In this document: positions 54,754-64,000 of the stretch, in pieces
Layout: each line of letters opens with the position of its first letter
Position numbering within the stretch: position 1 is the stretch's first letter
Assembly: GCF_006716085.1 (NCBI RefSeq)
Contig: NZ_VFON01000001.1
Coordinates: forward strand, 2,790,001 to 2,854,000
Direction: 5' to 3'
DNA from: Leucobacter komagatae
GTDB lineage: Bacteria > Actinomycetota > Actinomycetes > Actinomycetales > Microbacteriaceae
DNA length: 64,000 nt
Made by a program: the position numbers and the translations under genes
The notes under the pieces: generated by a model
What the model saw: the letters and a program-made list of their open reading frames with translations, nothing else
The model's database searches: none
Told to the model about the DNA's origin: nothing

Positions 54754-56865
54754 GTGGCAGCCAGTATCTACCTCACGTCCCCCGAAGGTCGCTCAGGCAA
54801 GAGTGCTGTGGCGCTCGGAGTGCTTGACACGTTGAAGGCCGACGTGCCCCGCGTCGGGGTGTTCCGCCCGGTGATTCGCTCACGCGATGAGCGAGATCGG
54901 GTGCTCGAGTTGCTCCGTGGCCGAGCGACCTCACCGGCGACGTACGACGACTGCATTGGCGTGACGTACGAGGAACTCTCTCGGAACGCCGAGGAAGCGA
55001 TGGCGAGCATCGTGAGCGCGTACCAAGCGCTCCGCGAGCAGTGCGACGCGATCGTCGTCGTTGGCTCCGACTACACCGACATCGCGGCGCCGACAGAGCT
55101 CGCAACGAACGCCCGCATCGCGGCGAACCTTGACTCGCCCGTGCTGCTCGTTGTCGGTGGGCGCGACATGGCCGAGCAGGAGGTGCTTGGGCAATCGAGT
55201 GCGCGCTCGGCTGCGGAGCTCGCGAAGGTCGTGGAGTTGAGCCTCGCAGAGCTGCACGAGGAGCACGCGAGCGTGCTCGCAACGCTCGTGAACCGGGCCG
55301 ACTCAGACCCCGACACGCTCGACGCGATCGTCACCGCGGTCTCGGCCGTCGTGCCCGAAGGGAGCGCGGTCTGGGCGATCCCAGAGGAGCCGATGCTCGT
55401 CGCCCCGCCCGTCGCCGAGGTGATGCGTGCAGTCGACGGCCGACTCGTTCGCGGCAGCGAGGAGCTGTTGAGCCGCGAGGTCAGCCAGATCGTCGTTGCG
55501 GGCATGTCAATGACGAACGTGCTGCCTCGCCTCCTTGAGGGCGCCGTCGTGATCATCGCCGCTGACCGCGCCGAGACGCTGCTCGCGGTCTCGATTGCGC
55601 ACGAGGCTGAGGGCTTCCCGACGCTCGGCGCGATCGTGCTGAACGGTGACTTCGAGGTATCAGCCGATGTTGAGCGCCTGCTCGACGGCGTCGGCGCGGT
55701 GCTTCCGGTCATCAGCACGTCGCACGGCACGTTTGAGACGGCGCAGCGCGTCATGCACGCGCGCGGGTTGCTCACCGAAGAATCGCCGGTGAAGTTCGAT
55801 ACCGCCCTCGCGCTCTTCCACGAGCACGTCGACAAGGCAGACCTGCGCGAACGGCTGCGCCTGCACCGCGGCAGCGTGCGCACGCCGGCGATGTTTGCGT
55901 ACGACCTGTTCGCTCGGGCCGCTCAGGCGAACGCGCACATCGTGCTCCCGGAGGGGAATGACGACAGGATCCTGCGCGCGACAAGCACGTTGCTTGCCCG
56001 CGGTGTCGCCCGGCTCACGCTCCTCGGCGAGGAGAGCGCGATTCGCAAGCGCGGAGCCGAGCTCGGCCTCGCGATCGAGGGGGCCGCGGTCATAGACCCG
56101 GCGACCTCGCCGCTCCGCGAGGAGTTCGCCGCCGAGTACGCGAGGCTCCGCGCGCACAAGGGGGTCTCGCTCGAGGACGCGAGGGATCGGATGACCGACG
56201 TGAGCTACTTCGGCACGATGCTCGTGCACTTGGGCCTCGCCGACGGCATGGTGTCGGGCGCCGCGAACACGACGGCCCACACCATTCGTCCGAGCCTTGA
56301 GTTCATCAAGACGAAGCCCGGCGTCTCGGTTGTGTCGAGCGTGTTCTTTATGGCGCTCGCAGACCGCGTGCTCGTCTACGGCGACTGCGCGGTCAACCCC
56401 GACCCGAACGCCGCGCAGCTCGCCGACATCGCCGCGTCGTCGGCGGAGACGGCGGCGCAGTTCGGTGTGGACCCCAGGATCGCAATGCTTTCGTACTCGA
56501 CGGGGGAATCAGGATCGGGCGCGGAGGTCGACAAGGTGCGCGAGGCGACGGCGCTCGTGCGCGCAGCTCACCCCAACCTGCTGGTTGAGGGGCCGCTGCA
56601 GTATGACGCGGCGATCGACCCCGAGACAGGCGCCTCGAAACTGCCGGGCTCGCAGGTCGCGGGTCACGCAACGGTCTTCATATTCCCGGATTTGAATACG
56701 GGAAACAACACCTACAAGGCCGTGCAGCGGTCGGCGGGCGCTGTCGCCGTTGGGCCCGTCTTGCAGGGGCTCAACAAGCCCGTCAACGATCTCTCGCGCG
56801 GGGCAACGGTGCAGGACATCCTGAACACCGTCGCGATCACCGCGGTTCAGGCGGGTGAGCGATGA
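54754..56865 (+). CDS. pta: Phosphate acetyltransferase
   Basis: 703-residue enzyme interconverting acetyl-CoA plus phosphate and acetyl phosphate plus CoA. The start is GTG 54754 (ASIYLTSPEGRSGKSAVALG), because a longer frame passes through a terminator hairpin. The N-terminal half (about 1-365) is the P-loop/DRTGG regulatory region of long Pta forms. The catalytic C-terminal half begins near RTPAMFAYDLFARAAQANAH and has LPEGNDDRILRATSTLLARG, LGLADGMVSGAANTTAHTIR, GVSVVSSVFFMALADRVLVY and MLSYSTGESGSGAEVDKVRE. It forms an operon with ackA (ATGA overlap) for acetate metabolism and ATP generation by substrate-level phosphorylation. Confidence 0.96.
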   Translation: MAASIYLTSPEGRSGKSAVALGVLDTLKADVPRVGVFRPVIRSRDERDRVLELLRGRATSPATYDDCIGVTYEELSRNAEEAMASIVSAYQALREQCDAIVVVGSDYTDIAAPTELATNARIAANLDSPVLLVVGGRDMAEQEVLGQSSARSAAELAKVVELSLAELHEEHASVLATLVNRADSDPDTLDAIVTAVSAVVPEGSAVWAIPEEPMLVAPPVAEVMRAVDGRLVRGSEELLSREVSQIVVAGMSMTNVLPRLLEGAVVIIAADRAETLLAVSIAHEAEGFPTLGAIVLNGDFEVSADVERLLDGVGAVLPVISTSHGTFETAQRVMHARGLLTEESPVKFDTALALFHEHVDKADLRERLRLHRGSVRTPAMFAYDLFARAAQANAHIVLPEGNDDRILRATSTLLARGVARLTLLGEESAIRKRGAELGLAIEGAAVIDPATSPLREEFAAEYARLRAHKGVSLEDARDRMTDVSYFGTMLVHLGLADGMVSGAANTTAHTIRPSLEFIKTKPGVSVVSSVFFMALADRVLVYGDCAVNPDPNAAQLADIAASSAETAAQFGVDPRIAMLSYSTGESGSGAEVDKVREATALVRAAHPNLLVEGPLQYDAAIDPETGASKLPGSQVAGHATVFIFPDLNTGNNTYKAVQRSAGAVAVGPVLQGLNKPVNDLSRGATVQDILNTVAITAVQAGER

Positions 56866-58055
56866 ACGCCGTGCTCGTGGTGAACTCCGGTTCGTCATCC
56901 ATCAAGTACCAGGTCATTGACGAGCGAAGCGGCGACCGGTTGGCGCAGGGACTCGTCGAGCGCATCGGCGAGCGTGGGGCCGGCCGCGTCGTCTACCGCA
57001 GCGCAGCGGGCGAGGCCGTCACGGAGCAGGACATTCCCGACCATTCGGCGGGGTTCGCGGCCATCGTTGAGGAGTTTAGGGCCGCTGGCACACCGATCGA
57101 CAGCCTCGGTATCGTCGCCGTCGGCCACCGTGTCGTGCACGGTGGCAGCGACTTTATCGCGCCAACGATGATCGACGACGCGGTCGCGCAGCGGATCCTC
57201 GATCTCGCGGAGCTCGCTCCCCTCCACAACCCCGGCCACTACGCGGCGATCGTCGCCGCCCGCGCGGTGTTCCCTGATCTGCCGCACGTGGCGGTCTTCG
57301 ATACCGCCTTCCACCAGACCATGCCCGAGAGCGCATATACCTACGCGCTTGACCGTGGTTTGGCGGCTGAGCACGGGATCCGGCGCTACGGCTTCCACGG
57401 GATCTCGCACCAGGTGGTGTCGCGCCGTGCGGCGACCCATCTTGACAGGCCGCTCGAATCGCTCAGGCAGATCGTGCTGCACCTGGGCAACGGTGCCTCC
57501 GTGTGTGCGATCGACGGCGGCCGCTCGGTCGACACCTCGATGGGTCTGACCCCGCTCGAGGGGCTCGTGATGGGCACGCGCTCCGGGAACATCGACGCCG
57601 GCGCGATCCTGCACCTGTTGCGCCGCGGGGTGAGCATTGACGACGTCGACCGCGAGCTCAATAAGCGTGCCGGCTTCCTCGGCATGACGGGTTCGAACGA
57701 CTTCCGTGACGTGCGCGCCGCGGCGGCCGCCGGCGACGAGGCTGCGACGCTCGCGATCGACGTGTACGTGCACCGGGCTCGCCACTACCTCGGGGCCTAC
57801 CTCGCGGTGCTCGGCGGCGCAGACACCGTCGTGTTCACGGCGGGGCTCGGCGAGAACGGGCCCGACCTCCGCGCGCTCATCTGCGCCGGCTTCGAGTGGT
57901 GCGGGCTGCGCCTCGACCAGGCGAAGAACGAGGCCCCGGGGAGCGGAGCGCGAGTCATTAGCGCCGACGACTCGGAGATTACGGTGCTCGTCGTACCGGC
58001 CGACGAGGAAGCGGAGATCGCGCAGCAGTCGATCGCGCTGGTAGCGTCCAGCTAG
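56862..58055 (+). CDS. ackA: Acetate kinase
   Basis: 397-residue enzyme converting acetyl phosphate and ADP to acetate and ATP, and the reverse. Family features are VLVVNSGSSSIKYQVI at the N-terminus, FDTAFHQTMPESAYTYAL and RRYGFHGISHQVV (catalytic Asp and His region), IVLHLGNGASVCAIDGGRSV, DTSMGLTPLEGLVMGTRSGN and FTAGLGENGPDLRALIC. Length is that of the ASKHA acetate kinase family. It starts 4 nt inside the end of pta, so both are translated together. Confidence 0.97.
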   Translation: MNAVLVVNSGSSSIKYQVIDERSGDRLAQGLVERIGERGAGRVVYRSAAGEAVTEQDIPDHSAGFAAIVEEFRAAGTPIDSLGIVAVGHRVVHGGSDFIAPTMIDDAVAQRILDLAELAPLHNPGHYAAIVAARAVFPDLPHVAVFDTAFHQTMPESAYTYALDRGLAAEHGIRRYGFHGISHQVVSRRAATHLDRPLESLRQIVLHLGNGASVCAIDGGRSVDTSMGLTPLEGLVMGTRSGNIDAGAILHLLRRGVSIDDVDRELNKRAGFLGMTGSNDFRDVRAAAAAGDEAATLAIDVYVHRARHYLGAYLAVLGGADTVVFTAGLGENGPDLRALICAGFEWCGLRLDQAKNEAPGSGARVISADDSEITVLVVPADEEAEIAQQSIALVASS

Positions 58056-58089
58056 TGCTTAAGGCGCAGACGCAGACAGGAGACGAACC

Positions 58090-58917
58090 GTGAAGATCGC
58101 AGCCATTCAGATGACCCCGTCAGTCGAGCCGGGCGAGAACTTCGAAGCGATGCGGTTGCGCGCTGCCGAGGCTGCGGCCGAGGGCGCCCGGGTGATCGTC
58201 TTCCCCGAGCAGGCGATGGTGCTGCTGCAGTCTGTGACCGTCGATGCGCTGACCGGCATCGCCGCCGAGTGGTGGGAGCGGTTCGTCGCGCTGACGGCCG
58301 AGCTCGCCGTGCAGCACGACGCCGTCGTCATCTCGGCTGGTTTCGAGCCGTCGACGGATGGGCTTCCGTACAACACCGTCATTGCGGTCGGGCCCGGCGG
58401 CGAGGAGCTTGCCCGCTATCGCAAGCTGCACCTCTACAAGGCCTTCGCGCAGAGCGAGTTTGAGCACACCCGTGCGGGCGACGAACTGCCGCCGGTGTTC
58501 GACGTCGAGGTCGACGGTGAGGCGCTCCGGTTTGGCCTCGCCAACTGCTACGACATCCGCTTCCCCGAGCTCTTCCGCTCGCTGGTGGACCGCGGAGCGA
58601 ACGCAGTGGCCGTCGTGGCGGCGTGGGCCTCCGGCCCCGGGAAGGAAGACCACTGGTCGATCCTCACCCGCGCGCGTGCGCTCGAGAGCGTGAGCTGGCT
58701 TGTTGCGAGCGCTGCCGTTGGCGGCGGCTCGCGTGACGCGGCGACGACCGGGCTGAGCCGCATTGTCGACCCGCTCGGTGAGGTCGTCGCGGGCCTCGGC
58801 CCGCGAGGCGAGGGCATCGTGCTTGCCGATGTGGACCCGGCCGTGGTCGACCGCGCGCGTGGGGTACTGCCGGCGCTCGAGAACCGGCGCATCGCGCTCG
58901 CCTACGAACTCGCCTGA
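58090..58917 (+). CDS. Carbon-nitrogen hydrolase (nitrilase superfamily amidohydrolase)
   Basis: 275-residue cytoplasmic hydrolase of amide or nitrile bonds. The catalytic triad is clear: Glu in ARVIVFPEQAMVLL, Lys in LARYRKLHLYKAF and Cys in GLANCYDIRFPELFRSL, the order and spacing of the family. The remainder has SWLVASAAVGGGSRDAATTG and LSRIVDPLGEVVAGL, matching amidases such as the omega-amidase/deaminated glutathione amidase group. ATG 58090 has ACAGGAG upstream. It follows ackA by 34 nt and may be co-transcribed. The true substrate is unknown. Confidence 0.93.
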   Translation: MKIAAIQMTPSVEPGENFEAMRLRAAEAAAEGARVIVFPEQAMVLLQSVTVDALTGIAAEWWERFVALTAELAVQHDAVVISAGFEPSTDGLPYNTVIAVGPGGEELARYRKLHLYKAFAQSEFEHTRAGDELPPVFDVEVDGEALRFGLANCYDIRFPELFRSLVDRGANAVAVVAAWASGPGKEDHWSILTRARALESVSWLVASAAVGGGSRDAATTGLSRIVDPLGEVVAGLGPRGEGIVLADVDPAVVDRARGVLPALENRRIALAYELA

Positions 58918-58965
58918 GTTATCCCCAGTCTGGGCGACGCCCACGTAAATGTCGGTGCTCGCGGG

Positions 58966-58971
58966 TAGCAT
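58966..58971 (+). promoter_or_regulatory. Putative -10 box of dnaX
   Basis: TAGCAT lies 7 nt before the GTG at 58979, predicting a leaderless dnaX transcript. This promoter position argues against the ATG at 58949 as start. Confidence 0.45.
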
Positions 58972-58978
58972 GGGTGTC

Positions 58979-61900
58979 GTGGTAGCAGCACTGTATCGGC
59001 GGTATCGGCCAGAGTCATTCTCGGAGATGATTGGGCAGTCTCAGGTGACCGATCCACTCATGACGGCGCTGCGCACGGGCCGAGTTGGCCACGCCTACCT
59101 GTTCAGCGGCCCCCGCGGCTGCGGCAAGACGACGAGCGCCCGAATTCTCGCGCGCTGCCTGAACTGCGCCGAGGGCCCCACCGACACTCCCTGCGGCACG
59201 TGCCCGAGCTGCGTTGAGCTCAGCCGCACCGGCGGCGGTTCGCTCGACGTCGTTGAGATCGATGCCGCGAGCCACGGTGGCGTCGACGACGCGCGCGACC
59301 TGCGCGAGCGCGCGGTGTTCGCGCCGGCACGCGACCGCTTCAAGATCTTCATCATCGATGAGGCCCACATGGTCACGGCGGGCGGCTTCAATGCCCTGCT
59401 GAAGATCGTGGAAGAGCCGCCGCCGCACGTGAAATTCATCTTCGCGACGACAGAGCCCGAAAAGGTCATCGGTACGATCCGTTCGCGCACTCACCACTAC
59501 CCGTTCCGGCTCATCCCGCCGGCCGCCCTCATCGACTACGTGCAGCAGCTGTGCGATAGCGAGGGCGTCGCGGTCGAGCCCGGCGTACTGCCGCTCGTTG
59601 TGCGCTCGGGTGGCGGGTCGGCGCGTGACACGCTCTCGATCCTTGACCAGCTCATCGCGGGTTCCGAGGGCAACAGCGTCTCAGCTGAACGTGCCGCCGG
59701 CCTCCTCGGGTTCACCCACACGGAGCTACTGGACGATGTTGTGGCGGCGCTCGGCTCCGGTGACCCGGCGGCGGCGTTCACCGCGACCGACAGGGTGATT
59801 CAGACAGGGCAGGATCCGCGGAGGTTTGTCGAAGACCTACTTGAGCGGCTGCGCGACCTCATTATCGTGAACGCGACGTCGATTGACGGCGCCGCGGCTG
59901 TGCTCCGCGGTGTCCCACAAGACCAGCTCGACCGGATGTTTGAGCAGGCCCGCGCGTTTGGCGCGCGTGAGCTCTCACGCACCGCCGACACTGTCAGTGA
60001 GGCGCTCGACCAGATGACGGGTGCGACTCCGCCGCGCCTTCACCTCGAGCTCATGATTGCCCGCGCGCTCGTTGAGCTCGCGGGCGGCGCAGAGGCCGCC
60101 GCCGCGCCCGCTTTTGGTGGCGCCCAGCAGCCGGCGGCGGCCCAAGCGCAACGGCCGGCGCAGCGCCCCCAGACGACTCCCGCGCCTGCTCAGCAGTCGC
60201 CGCATGGTCAGCCAACTGCGCCCGCTCAACAGCCTGTGCCCGCCGCAGCCCCCTCGGGGCCCCAGCCCCAGGGAGGCCCCGCGTCGCAGGCAGCCCCGGG
60301 CGCGCTCGCGGCACCTCCGACTGACTCGCAGCCCGAGCGGGTAGCGAACGCAGCTGAAACCGCGGCGTCGATCCGCGAGTTCCTGCGGAACGACGATGCT
60401 GGTGCGGCGGCCCCTTCCGCGCCCGCGCCTGCTCAGCAAGCTGGGCCTGCACAGCAGGCTGCACCCGCGCAGCAGCAGCCGACACCTGCTCAGCCCGCGC
60501 CCGCGCAGGCCCCCGCGGCTCAGCCCGAACGGGGCGAGGACGCGGCCGGTTCCGAGCGCGAGACGCACCCCAATGAGGGCGCAGCCGGCTTCGGCCGCCC
60601 GATCTCTGACGTATTGAGCGCAGCGCAGATCGCGTCTATCGGTAACGAGCCCACGACGCCCGCGCCCGTGCAGCAGGCCCCCGAGACCGTCGCCCCGGCT
60701 CAGGCGCAGCCTGCGGTCGAAGCGACTACGGACTCAGCGCCGCAGCAGGTTGCCGCTGCTGCGACGGGTACGGCAGGGGCCGGCCAGGCCGACGAAGGTA
60801 ACACCGACGCCGAGCAGAGTGACGCCGAGGCCGCAGGCTTCGAAGACTTGCGGGAGATGTGGCCTGACCTGCTCGAGGAGCTGCTCGAGTCGAATCGCGA
60901 CGCTTGGAACGCCGTACGCGCGGTCGAGCCGCTCGGCCTCGAGGGCGACCTGCTGCTCGTTGGTGTCGCCAACCGCTCGGACCTTGAAGCGTTCAAGACT
61001 GCCGGCGCCGGCCCGCTGCGCGAGACCATCCTCGAGGCAACCGGTATCCGGGTACGCTATGCGCCGCGACAGGTGACGACCGCGCGCGAATCGCAGGAGC
61101 AACCGCAGCCTCCCGTCGGCACCGCCGACTCAGAGGAGCCTCACCGAGGCCCTGCGAAGCAGCCGGCGCCCCCGGTAGACGACCTCGCGGAGCGGGCGGC
61201 AGCGCGCCTGAGCTCGCTCGGCCCGAAGCTCGCGGCGCCCGCCTGGGCTGACCCGATCCCTGATCAGCAGCCCCCCGCGCCAGCGGCGACCCCCGCACAA
61301 CCCCCTGCCGAGAAGACCTCAACTGAGGCATCGGCTACTGAGACACCTGAAACGCCTGCACCTGCGACGCCTGCACCTGCGACGCCCGCGCCGGTTGCTC
61401 CTGCGTCGGCGAACGCTGCCCCGACTGCAGCCACGCCAAACTCCGCGCCCGCAGTAATAGCGCCGGCGACCCCAGCGACGCCTCCGGCTTCATCAGCCCC
61501 ACCAGCGGCCGCCCCTGCCGGGCCCGGCCCCGCGCAGCCCGCCCGCCCGGCACCCGTTGCGAAGACTGGGCGCCCGGACTACAGCGACGATGGGTACGGG
61601 GAGAACTCGCCATACGGCGACGGCCCAAGCTACAGCGACGACGACTACGGCTACCCCGACAGCGACCCGTATGCCCGAGCAGGTCAGCCGCAAAGCACGC
61701 CGGCACCGAGCGCGCCGGCGCCATCCGTTCCGGCGCCGAGCACCCCCGCCCCGGGCGCACCGCAGGCAGTGACATCAGCGGCCCCAGCGGTGCCAGCGAA
61801 CGCTCAAGCCGTTGCCCGGCCGGGGAGCCAGCCAGGCGCCACACCGGCTCCAGTAGGCGGCGTTGATCCTGCCCCCGTCCCTGCCCCCGAGCCCGACTCA

Positions 61901-62023
61901 GCGAGCGCAGCTCCGCAGTCGAAGGCCGCCCCCAAGTTCACTCGCTACGGCGAGGCGGTAGTCCGCGAGGTGCTCGGTGCCGTATTCATTGAGGAGCGCC
62001 CGCTCCCCGAGCCCAGGAGGTAG
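58979..62023 (+). CDS. dnaX: DNA polymerase III subunits gamma/tau
   Basis: 1014-residue clamp-loader ATPase. GTG 58979 (VVAALYRRYRPESFSEMIGQ) gives the usual N-terminus; ATG 58949 adds only ten non-conserved residues. The AAA+ core (1-370) has Walker A GPRGCGKTTSA, a zinc site CLNCAEGPTDTPCGTCPSC, Walker B FIIDEAHMVT and the sensor arginine region EPEKVIGTIRSRTHHYPFRL. From about 380 the protein becomes a very long Pro/Ala/Gln-rich linker, interrupted near residues 620-700 by a conserved tau-like domain (FEDLREMWPDLLEELLESNR). The C-terminus FTRYGEAVVREVLGAVFIEE is conserved in actinobacteria. No slippery frameshift site was noticed. It precedes recR by 3 nt. Confidence 0.97.
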   Translation: MVAALYRRYRPESFSEMIGQSQVTDPLMTALRTGRVGHAYLFSGPRGCGKTTSARILARCLNCAEGPTDTPCGTCPSCVELSRTGGGSLDVVEIDAASHGGVDDARDLRERAVFAPARDRFKIFIIDEAHMVTAGGFNALLKIVEEPPPHVKFIFATTEPEKVIGTIRSRTHHYPFRLIPPAALIDYVQQLCDSEGVAVEPGVLPLVVRSGGGSARDTLSILDQLIAGSEGNSVSAERAAGLLGFTHTELLDDVVAALGSGDPAAAFTATDRVIQTGQDPRRFVEDLLERLRDLIIVNATSIDGAAAVLRGVPQDQLDRMFEQARAFGARELSRTADTVSEALDQMTGATPPRLHLELMIARALVELAGGAEAAAAPAFGGAQQPAAAQAQRPAQRPQTTPAPAQQSPHGQPTAPAQQPVPAAAPSGPQPQGGPASQAAPGALAAPPTDSQPERVANAAETAASIREFLRNDDAGAAAPSAPAPAQQAGPAQQAAPAQQQPTPAQPAPAQAPAAQPERGEDAAGSERETHPNEGAAGFGRPISDVLSAAQIASIGNEPTTPAPVQQAPETVAPAQAQPAVEATTDSAPQQVAAAATGTAGAGQADEGNTDAEQSDAEAAGFEDLREMWPDLLEELLESNRDAWNAVRAVEPLGLEGDLLLVGVANRSDLEAFKTAGAGPLRETILEATGIRVRYAPRQVTTARESQEQPQPPVGTADSEEPHRGPAKQPAPPVDDLAERAAARLSSLGPKLAAPAWADPIPDQQPPAPAATPAQPPAEKTSTEASATETPETPAPATPAPATPAPVAPASANAAPTAATPNSAPAVIAPATPATPPASSAPPAAAPAGPGPAQPARPAPVAKTGRPDYSDDGYGENSPYGDGPSYSDDDYGYPDSDPYARAGQPQSTPAPSAPAPSVPAPSTPAPGAPQAVTSAAPAVPANAQAVARPGSQPGATPAPVGGVDPAPVPAPEPDSASAAPQSKAAPKFTRYGEAVVREVLGAVFIEERPLPEPRR

Positions 62024-62026
62024 TCG

Positions 62027-62635
62027 ATGTACGACGGAATCGTGCAGGACCTGATCGACGAGTTTGGTCGGCTCCCCGGCATCGGGCCGAAGTCTGCGCA
62101 GCGGATTGCGTTCCACATCCTGCAAACCCAAAGCTTCGACGTGTCGAAGCTTGCCGAGCTGCTCACCGAGGTGCGCGAGCGCGTTCGCTTCTGCGAGGTC
62201 TGCGGCAATATCACCGAGCAGACCCGCTGCAGCATCTGCTCCGACCTGCGTCGTGACCACACCCTCATCTGCGTCGTCGAGGAGCCGAAGGACGTCGTCG
62301 CGATCGAGCGCACCCGCCAGTTCCGTGGCCTCTATCACGTGCTCGGCGGCGCGATCAGCCCGATCGACGGCATTGGCCCTGACGATCTGAGCATCCCTGC
62401 GCTCATGCGGCGCCTCGGCGAAGCGACCGGAGATGACAGGATCAGGGAGGTCATCATCGCGACCGACCCGAACCTTGAGGGGGAGGCCACCGCCGCCTAC
62501 CTGTCTCGGCTGCTCACGAGCATTGACGTGCCCGTTTCTCGCCTCGCATCAGGCCTTCCGGTCGGCGGCGACCTCGAATTCGCCGACGAGGTCACCCTCG
62601 GGCGCGCGTTCGAGGGTCGCAGGGTCGTCGAGTAG
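62027..62635 (+). CDS. recR: Recombination protein RecR
   Basis: 202-residue protein acting with RecF and RecO to load RecA on gapped DNA. The helix-hairpin-helix is [20 protein letters not shown]. The four-cysteine zinc site is intact ([16 protein letters not shown]). The Toprim domain has [40 protein letters not shown] and [27 protein letters not shown] precedes ATG 62027, and the gene follows dnaX by 3 nt, an arrangement common across bacteria, so the pair is an operon. Confidence 0.98.
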   Translation: MYDGIVQDLIDEFGRLPGIGPKSAQRIAFHILQTQSFDVSKLAELLTEVRERVRFCEVCGNITEQTRCSICSDLRRDHTLICVVEEPKDVVAIERTRQFRGLYHVLGGAISPIDGIGPDDLSIPALMRRLGEATGDDRIREVIIATDPNLEGEATAAYLSRLLTSIDVPVSRLASGLPVGGDLEFADEVTLGRAFEGRRVVE

Positions 62636-62683
62636 CGCGGCGTAACGCTGGGCCCCAGAAACGCTCGGGTATGTGCCGCGCGC

Positions 62684-62689
62684 TAGACT
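62684..62689 (+). promoter_or_regulatory. Putative -10 box of lysC
   Basis: TAGACT lies 32 nt before the GTG at 62721, leaving space for the AAGGAGG Shine-Dalgarno element in a short leader. A -35 element was not recognised. Confidence 0.4.
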
Positions 62690-62720
62690 GGAAGCTGGCC
62701 CAGAACCAAGGAGGACCCTC

Positions 62721-63998
62721 GTGGCATTGATCGTGCAGAAATTCGGGGGGTCGTCTGTCGCAGACGCGGAGAGCATTAAGCGCGTCGCGAAGCGTATCGT
62801 TGAGACCCGCCGCACCGGAAACGACGTCGTTGTCGTCGTCAGCGCGATGGGTGACACGACCGACGAGCTCCTTGACCTCGCCGCGGATTGCACGCCCATC
62901 CCGGCGCCGCGCGAACTCGACATGCTCCTCACTTCGGGTGAGCGCATCTCGATGGCGCTGCTCGCCATGACCATCAAAGGCATGGGCGTTGAGGCCCTCT
63001 CGTTCACCGGCAGCCAGGCGGGCATGATCACGACGCCCGACCACGGCTCGGCGAAGATCGTCGACGTGACCCCGGGCCGCGTCCGCGAGGCGCTCGATGA
63101 GGGCGCTGTCGCGATCGTCGCGGGCTTCCAAGGCTTCAGCCGTGATTCGCGCGACATCACGACCCTCGGGCGCGGTGGCTCAGACACGACCGCGGTTGCC
63201 CTTGCTGCCGCCCTCGACGCAGACCGCTGCGAAATCTACACCGACGTCGACGGGGTCTTCACGACCGACCCCCGGGTCGCACCCCTCGCGAAGAAGATCG
63301 ACGCGATCTCTTCGGAAGAGATGCTCGAGCTCGCGGCCTCCGGCGCCAAGGTTTTGCACCTGCGCGCTGTCGAATACGCCCGTCGGCACGGCGTCGAGCT
63401 GCACGTGCGCTCGTCGTTCTCAGGCGAGCCAGGAACTGTTGTGTACACGCCCAAGACAGGGCACCCGAAGGGAGATCTTGTGGAAGACTCGGTCATCACT
63501 GGCGTCGCAGCCGAGGCGAGCGAAGCGAAGATTACTGTCGGCGGCGTCCCCGACATTCCGGGCAAGGCCGCGCAGATCTTCGAGGTCGTCGCGAAGACGA
63601 ACGCGAACATCGACATCATTGTTCAGAACATTTCGGCCGCCGACACCAACCGCACCGACATTTCCTTCACGGTGCCGATGGGCGAGGGCCGCAAGGTCAC
63701 CGAGGCCCTCGAAGCGGCCCGGGAAGAGCTCGGCTTCGAGACCCTCCTGTACGACGACCAGATCGCCAAGATCGCCGTTGTAGGCGCGGGGATGCGCACG
63801 AGCTCGGGGGTTTCGGCGCAGCTGTTCCGCGCCCTGTACGAGGCCGGCATCAACATTGAGATGATCTCGACCTCCGAAATTCGCATCTCGGTCGTCACGC
63901 GCGCTGACCTCATGGAGAAGGCAGTGCGGGTGCTGCACACCGCGTTCGGCCTTGACGCCGAAGAGACCGCGACGGTCTACGCGGGCACGGGCCGCTAG
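62721..63998 (+). CDS. lysC: Aspartate kinase (alpha form; beta form from an internal start)
   Basis: 425-residue enzyme that phosphorylates aspartate in lysine, threonine and methionine synthesis. GTG 62721 with AAGGAGG upstream gives [20 protein letters not shown], the kinase signature. The substrate and ATP regions are seen in [39 protein letters not shown] and [16 protein letters not shown]. Two ACT domains lie from residue about 255 ([60 protein letters not shown]). GTG 63480 with AAGGGAG before it would start the beta subunit of the alpha2beta2 feedback-regulated enzyme known in coryneforms. asd probably follows beyond the window. Confidence 0.96.
   Translation: MALIVQKFGGSSVADAESIKRVAKRIVETRRTGNDVVVVVSAMGDTTDELLDLAADCTPIPAPRELDMLLTSGERISMALLAMTIKGMGVEALSFTGSQAGMITTPDHGSAKIVDVTPGRVREALDEGAVAIVAGFQGFSRDSRDITTLGRGGSDTTAVALAAALDADRCEIYTDVDGVFTTDPRVAPLAKKIDAISSEEMLELAASGAKVLHLRAVEYARRHGVELHVRSSFSGEPGTVVYTPKTGHPKGDLVEDSVITGVAAEASEAKITVGGVPDIPGKAAQIFEVVAKTNANIDIIVQNISAADTNRTDISFTVPMGEGRKVTEALEAAREELGFETLLYDDQIAKIAVVGAGMRTSSGVSAQLFRALYEAGINIEMISTSEIRISVVTRADLMEKAVRVLHTAFGLDAEETATVYAGTGR
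63480..63482 (+). promoter_or_regulatory. Internal translation start for aspartate kinase beta subunit
   Basis: GTG in frame with lysC, with GAAGGGAG 5 nt upstream, opens [20 protein letters not shown], the place where the beta subunit begins in Corynebacterium lysC. Inference from homology. Confidence 0.55.
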
Positions 63999-64000
63999 GC

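Noticed and set aside
60100-61900. Repeated APAQQ/PAPATPAP text as a mobile or tandem DNA repeat
   Set aside because: It is the Pro/Ala-rich linker of DnaX, with imperfect repeats expected for disordered linkers.

Overview
The window is chromosomal DNA of a high-GC Gram-positive bacterium of the Actinobacteria, most likely family Microbacteriaceae (Leucobacter is a reasonable guess from overall gene content; this is inference, not proof). Signs are the high GC and GTG/TTG starts, frequent 4-nt stop/start overlaps, several promoters whose -10 hexamer lies 6-12 nt before the start codon (leaderless mRNAs), a DtxR/IdeR-type iron box, a small SRP RNA, and a eukaryote-like monomer-length NADP isocitrate dehydrogenase.

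Layout. 1-10965 is the end of a cell-surface polysaccharide cluster read leftward: polyprenyl-phosphate sugar transferase, two glycosyltransferases, UDP-glucose dehydrogenase, an ABC-2 polysaccharide exporter (permease plus ATPase), a C-terminally short CDP-glycerol-transferase-like protein, a polysaccharide pyruvyl transferase and an alpha/beta-hydrolase. The outer 3.4 kb is visibly poorer in GC (near 50 percent where counted) and ends in a decayed IS481-family transposase, so it looks acquired. 11138-24389 holds a secreted coiled-coil protein, icd, an intact IS30-family element sitting in a palindromic repeat, a short-chain dehydrogenase, an acetamidase/formamidase, a two-component system and an iron-siderophore uptake locus under a DtxR-like box.

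24534-38332 carries catabolic and transport genes: an acyl-CoA ligase/enoyl-CoA hydratase pair, a flavin monooxygenase, an oligopeptide/nickel-type ABC importer in which one permease and both ATPases are a single protein, and an alcohol/aldehyde oxidation module (GAF regulator, aldehyde dehydrogenase, alcohol dehydrogenase, DUF779). 38431-48265 has an NfeD/flotillin pair, a PH-domain protein, a YqaJ-type nuclease, an orphan OmpR regulator, rplJ-rplL with an L10 leader, a baeRF-family protein, and a sodium:solute symporter with its 45-residue accessory subunit.

48800-63998 has a heterodimeric ABC exporter, SRP RNA, a divergent pair of His/Gly-rich MarR-like regulators around clear palindromic operators, pta-ackA (acetyl-CoA to acetate with ATP formation), a nitrilase-family amidohydrolase, dnaX-recR, and lysC with an internal start for a beta subunit. 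The most unusual items are the divergent histidine-rich regulator pair, the permease-ATPase-ATPase fusion, the IS30 insertion into a 44-bp palindromic repeat, and an 18-bp near-palindrome in front of icd. No CRISPR array, tRNA, rRNA or intact prophage was seen.
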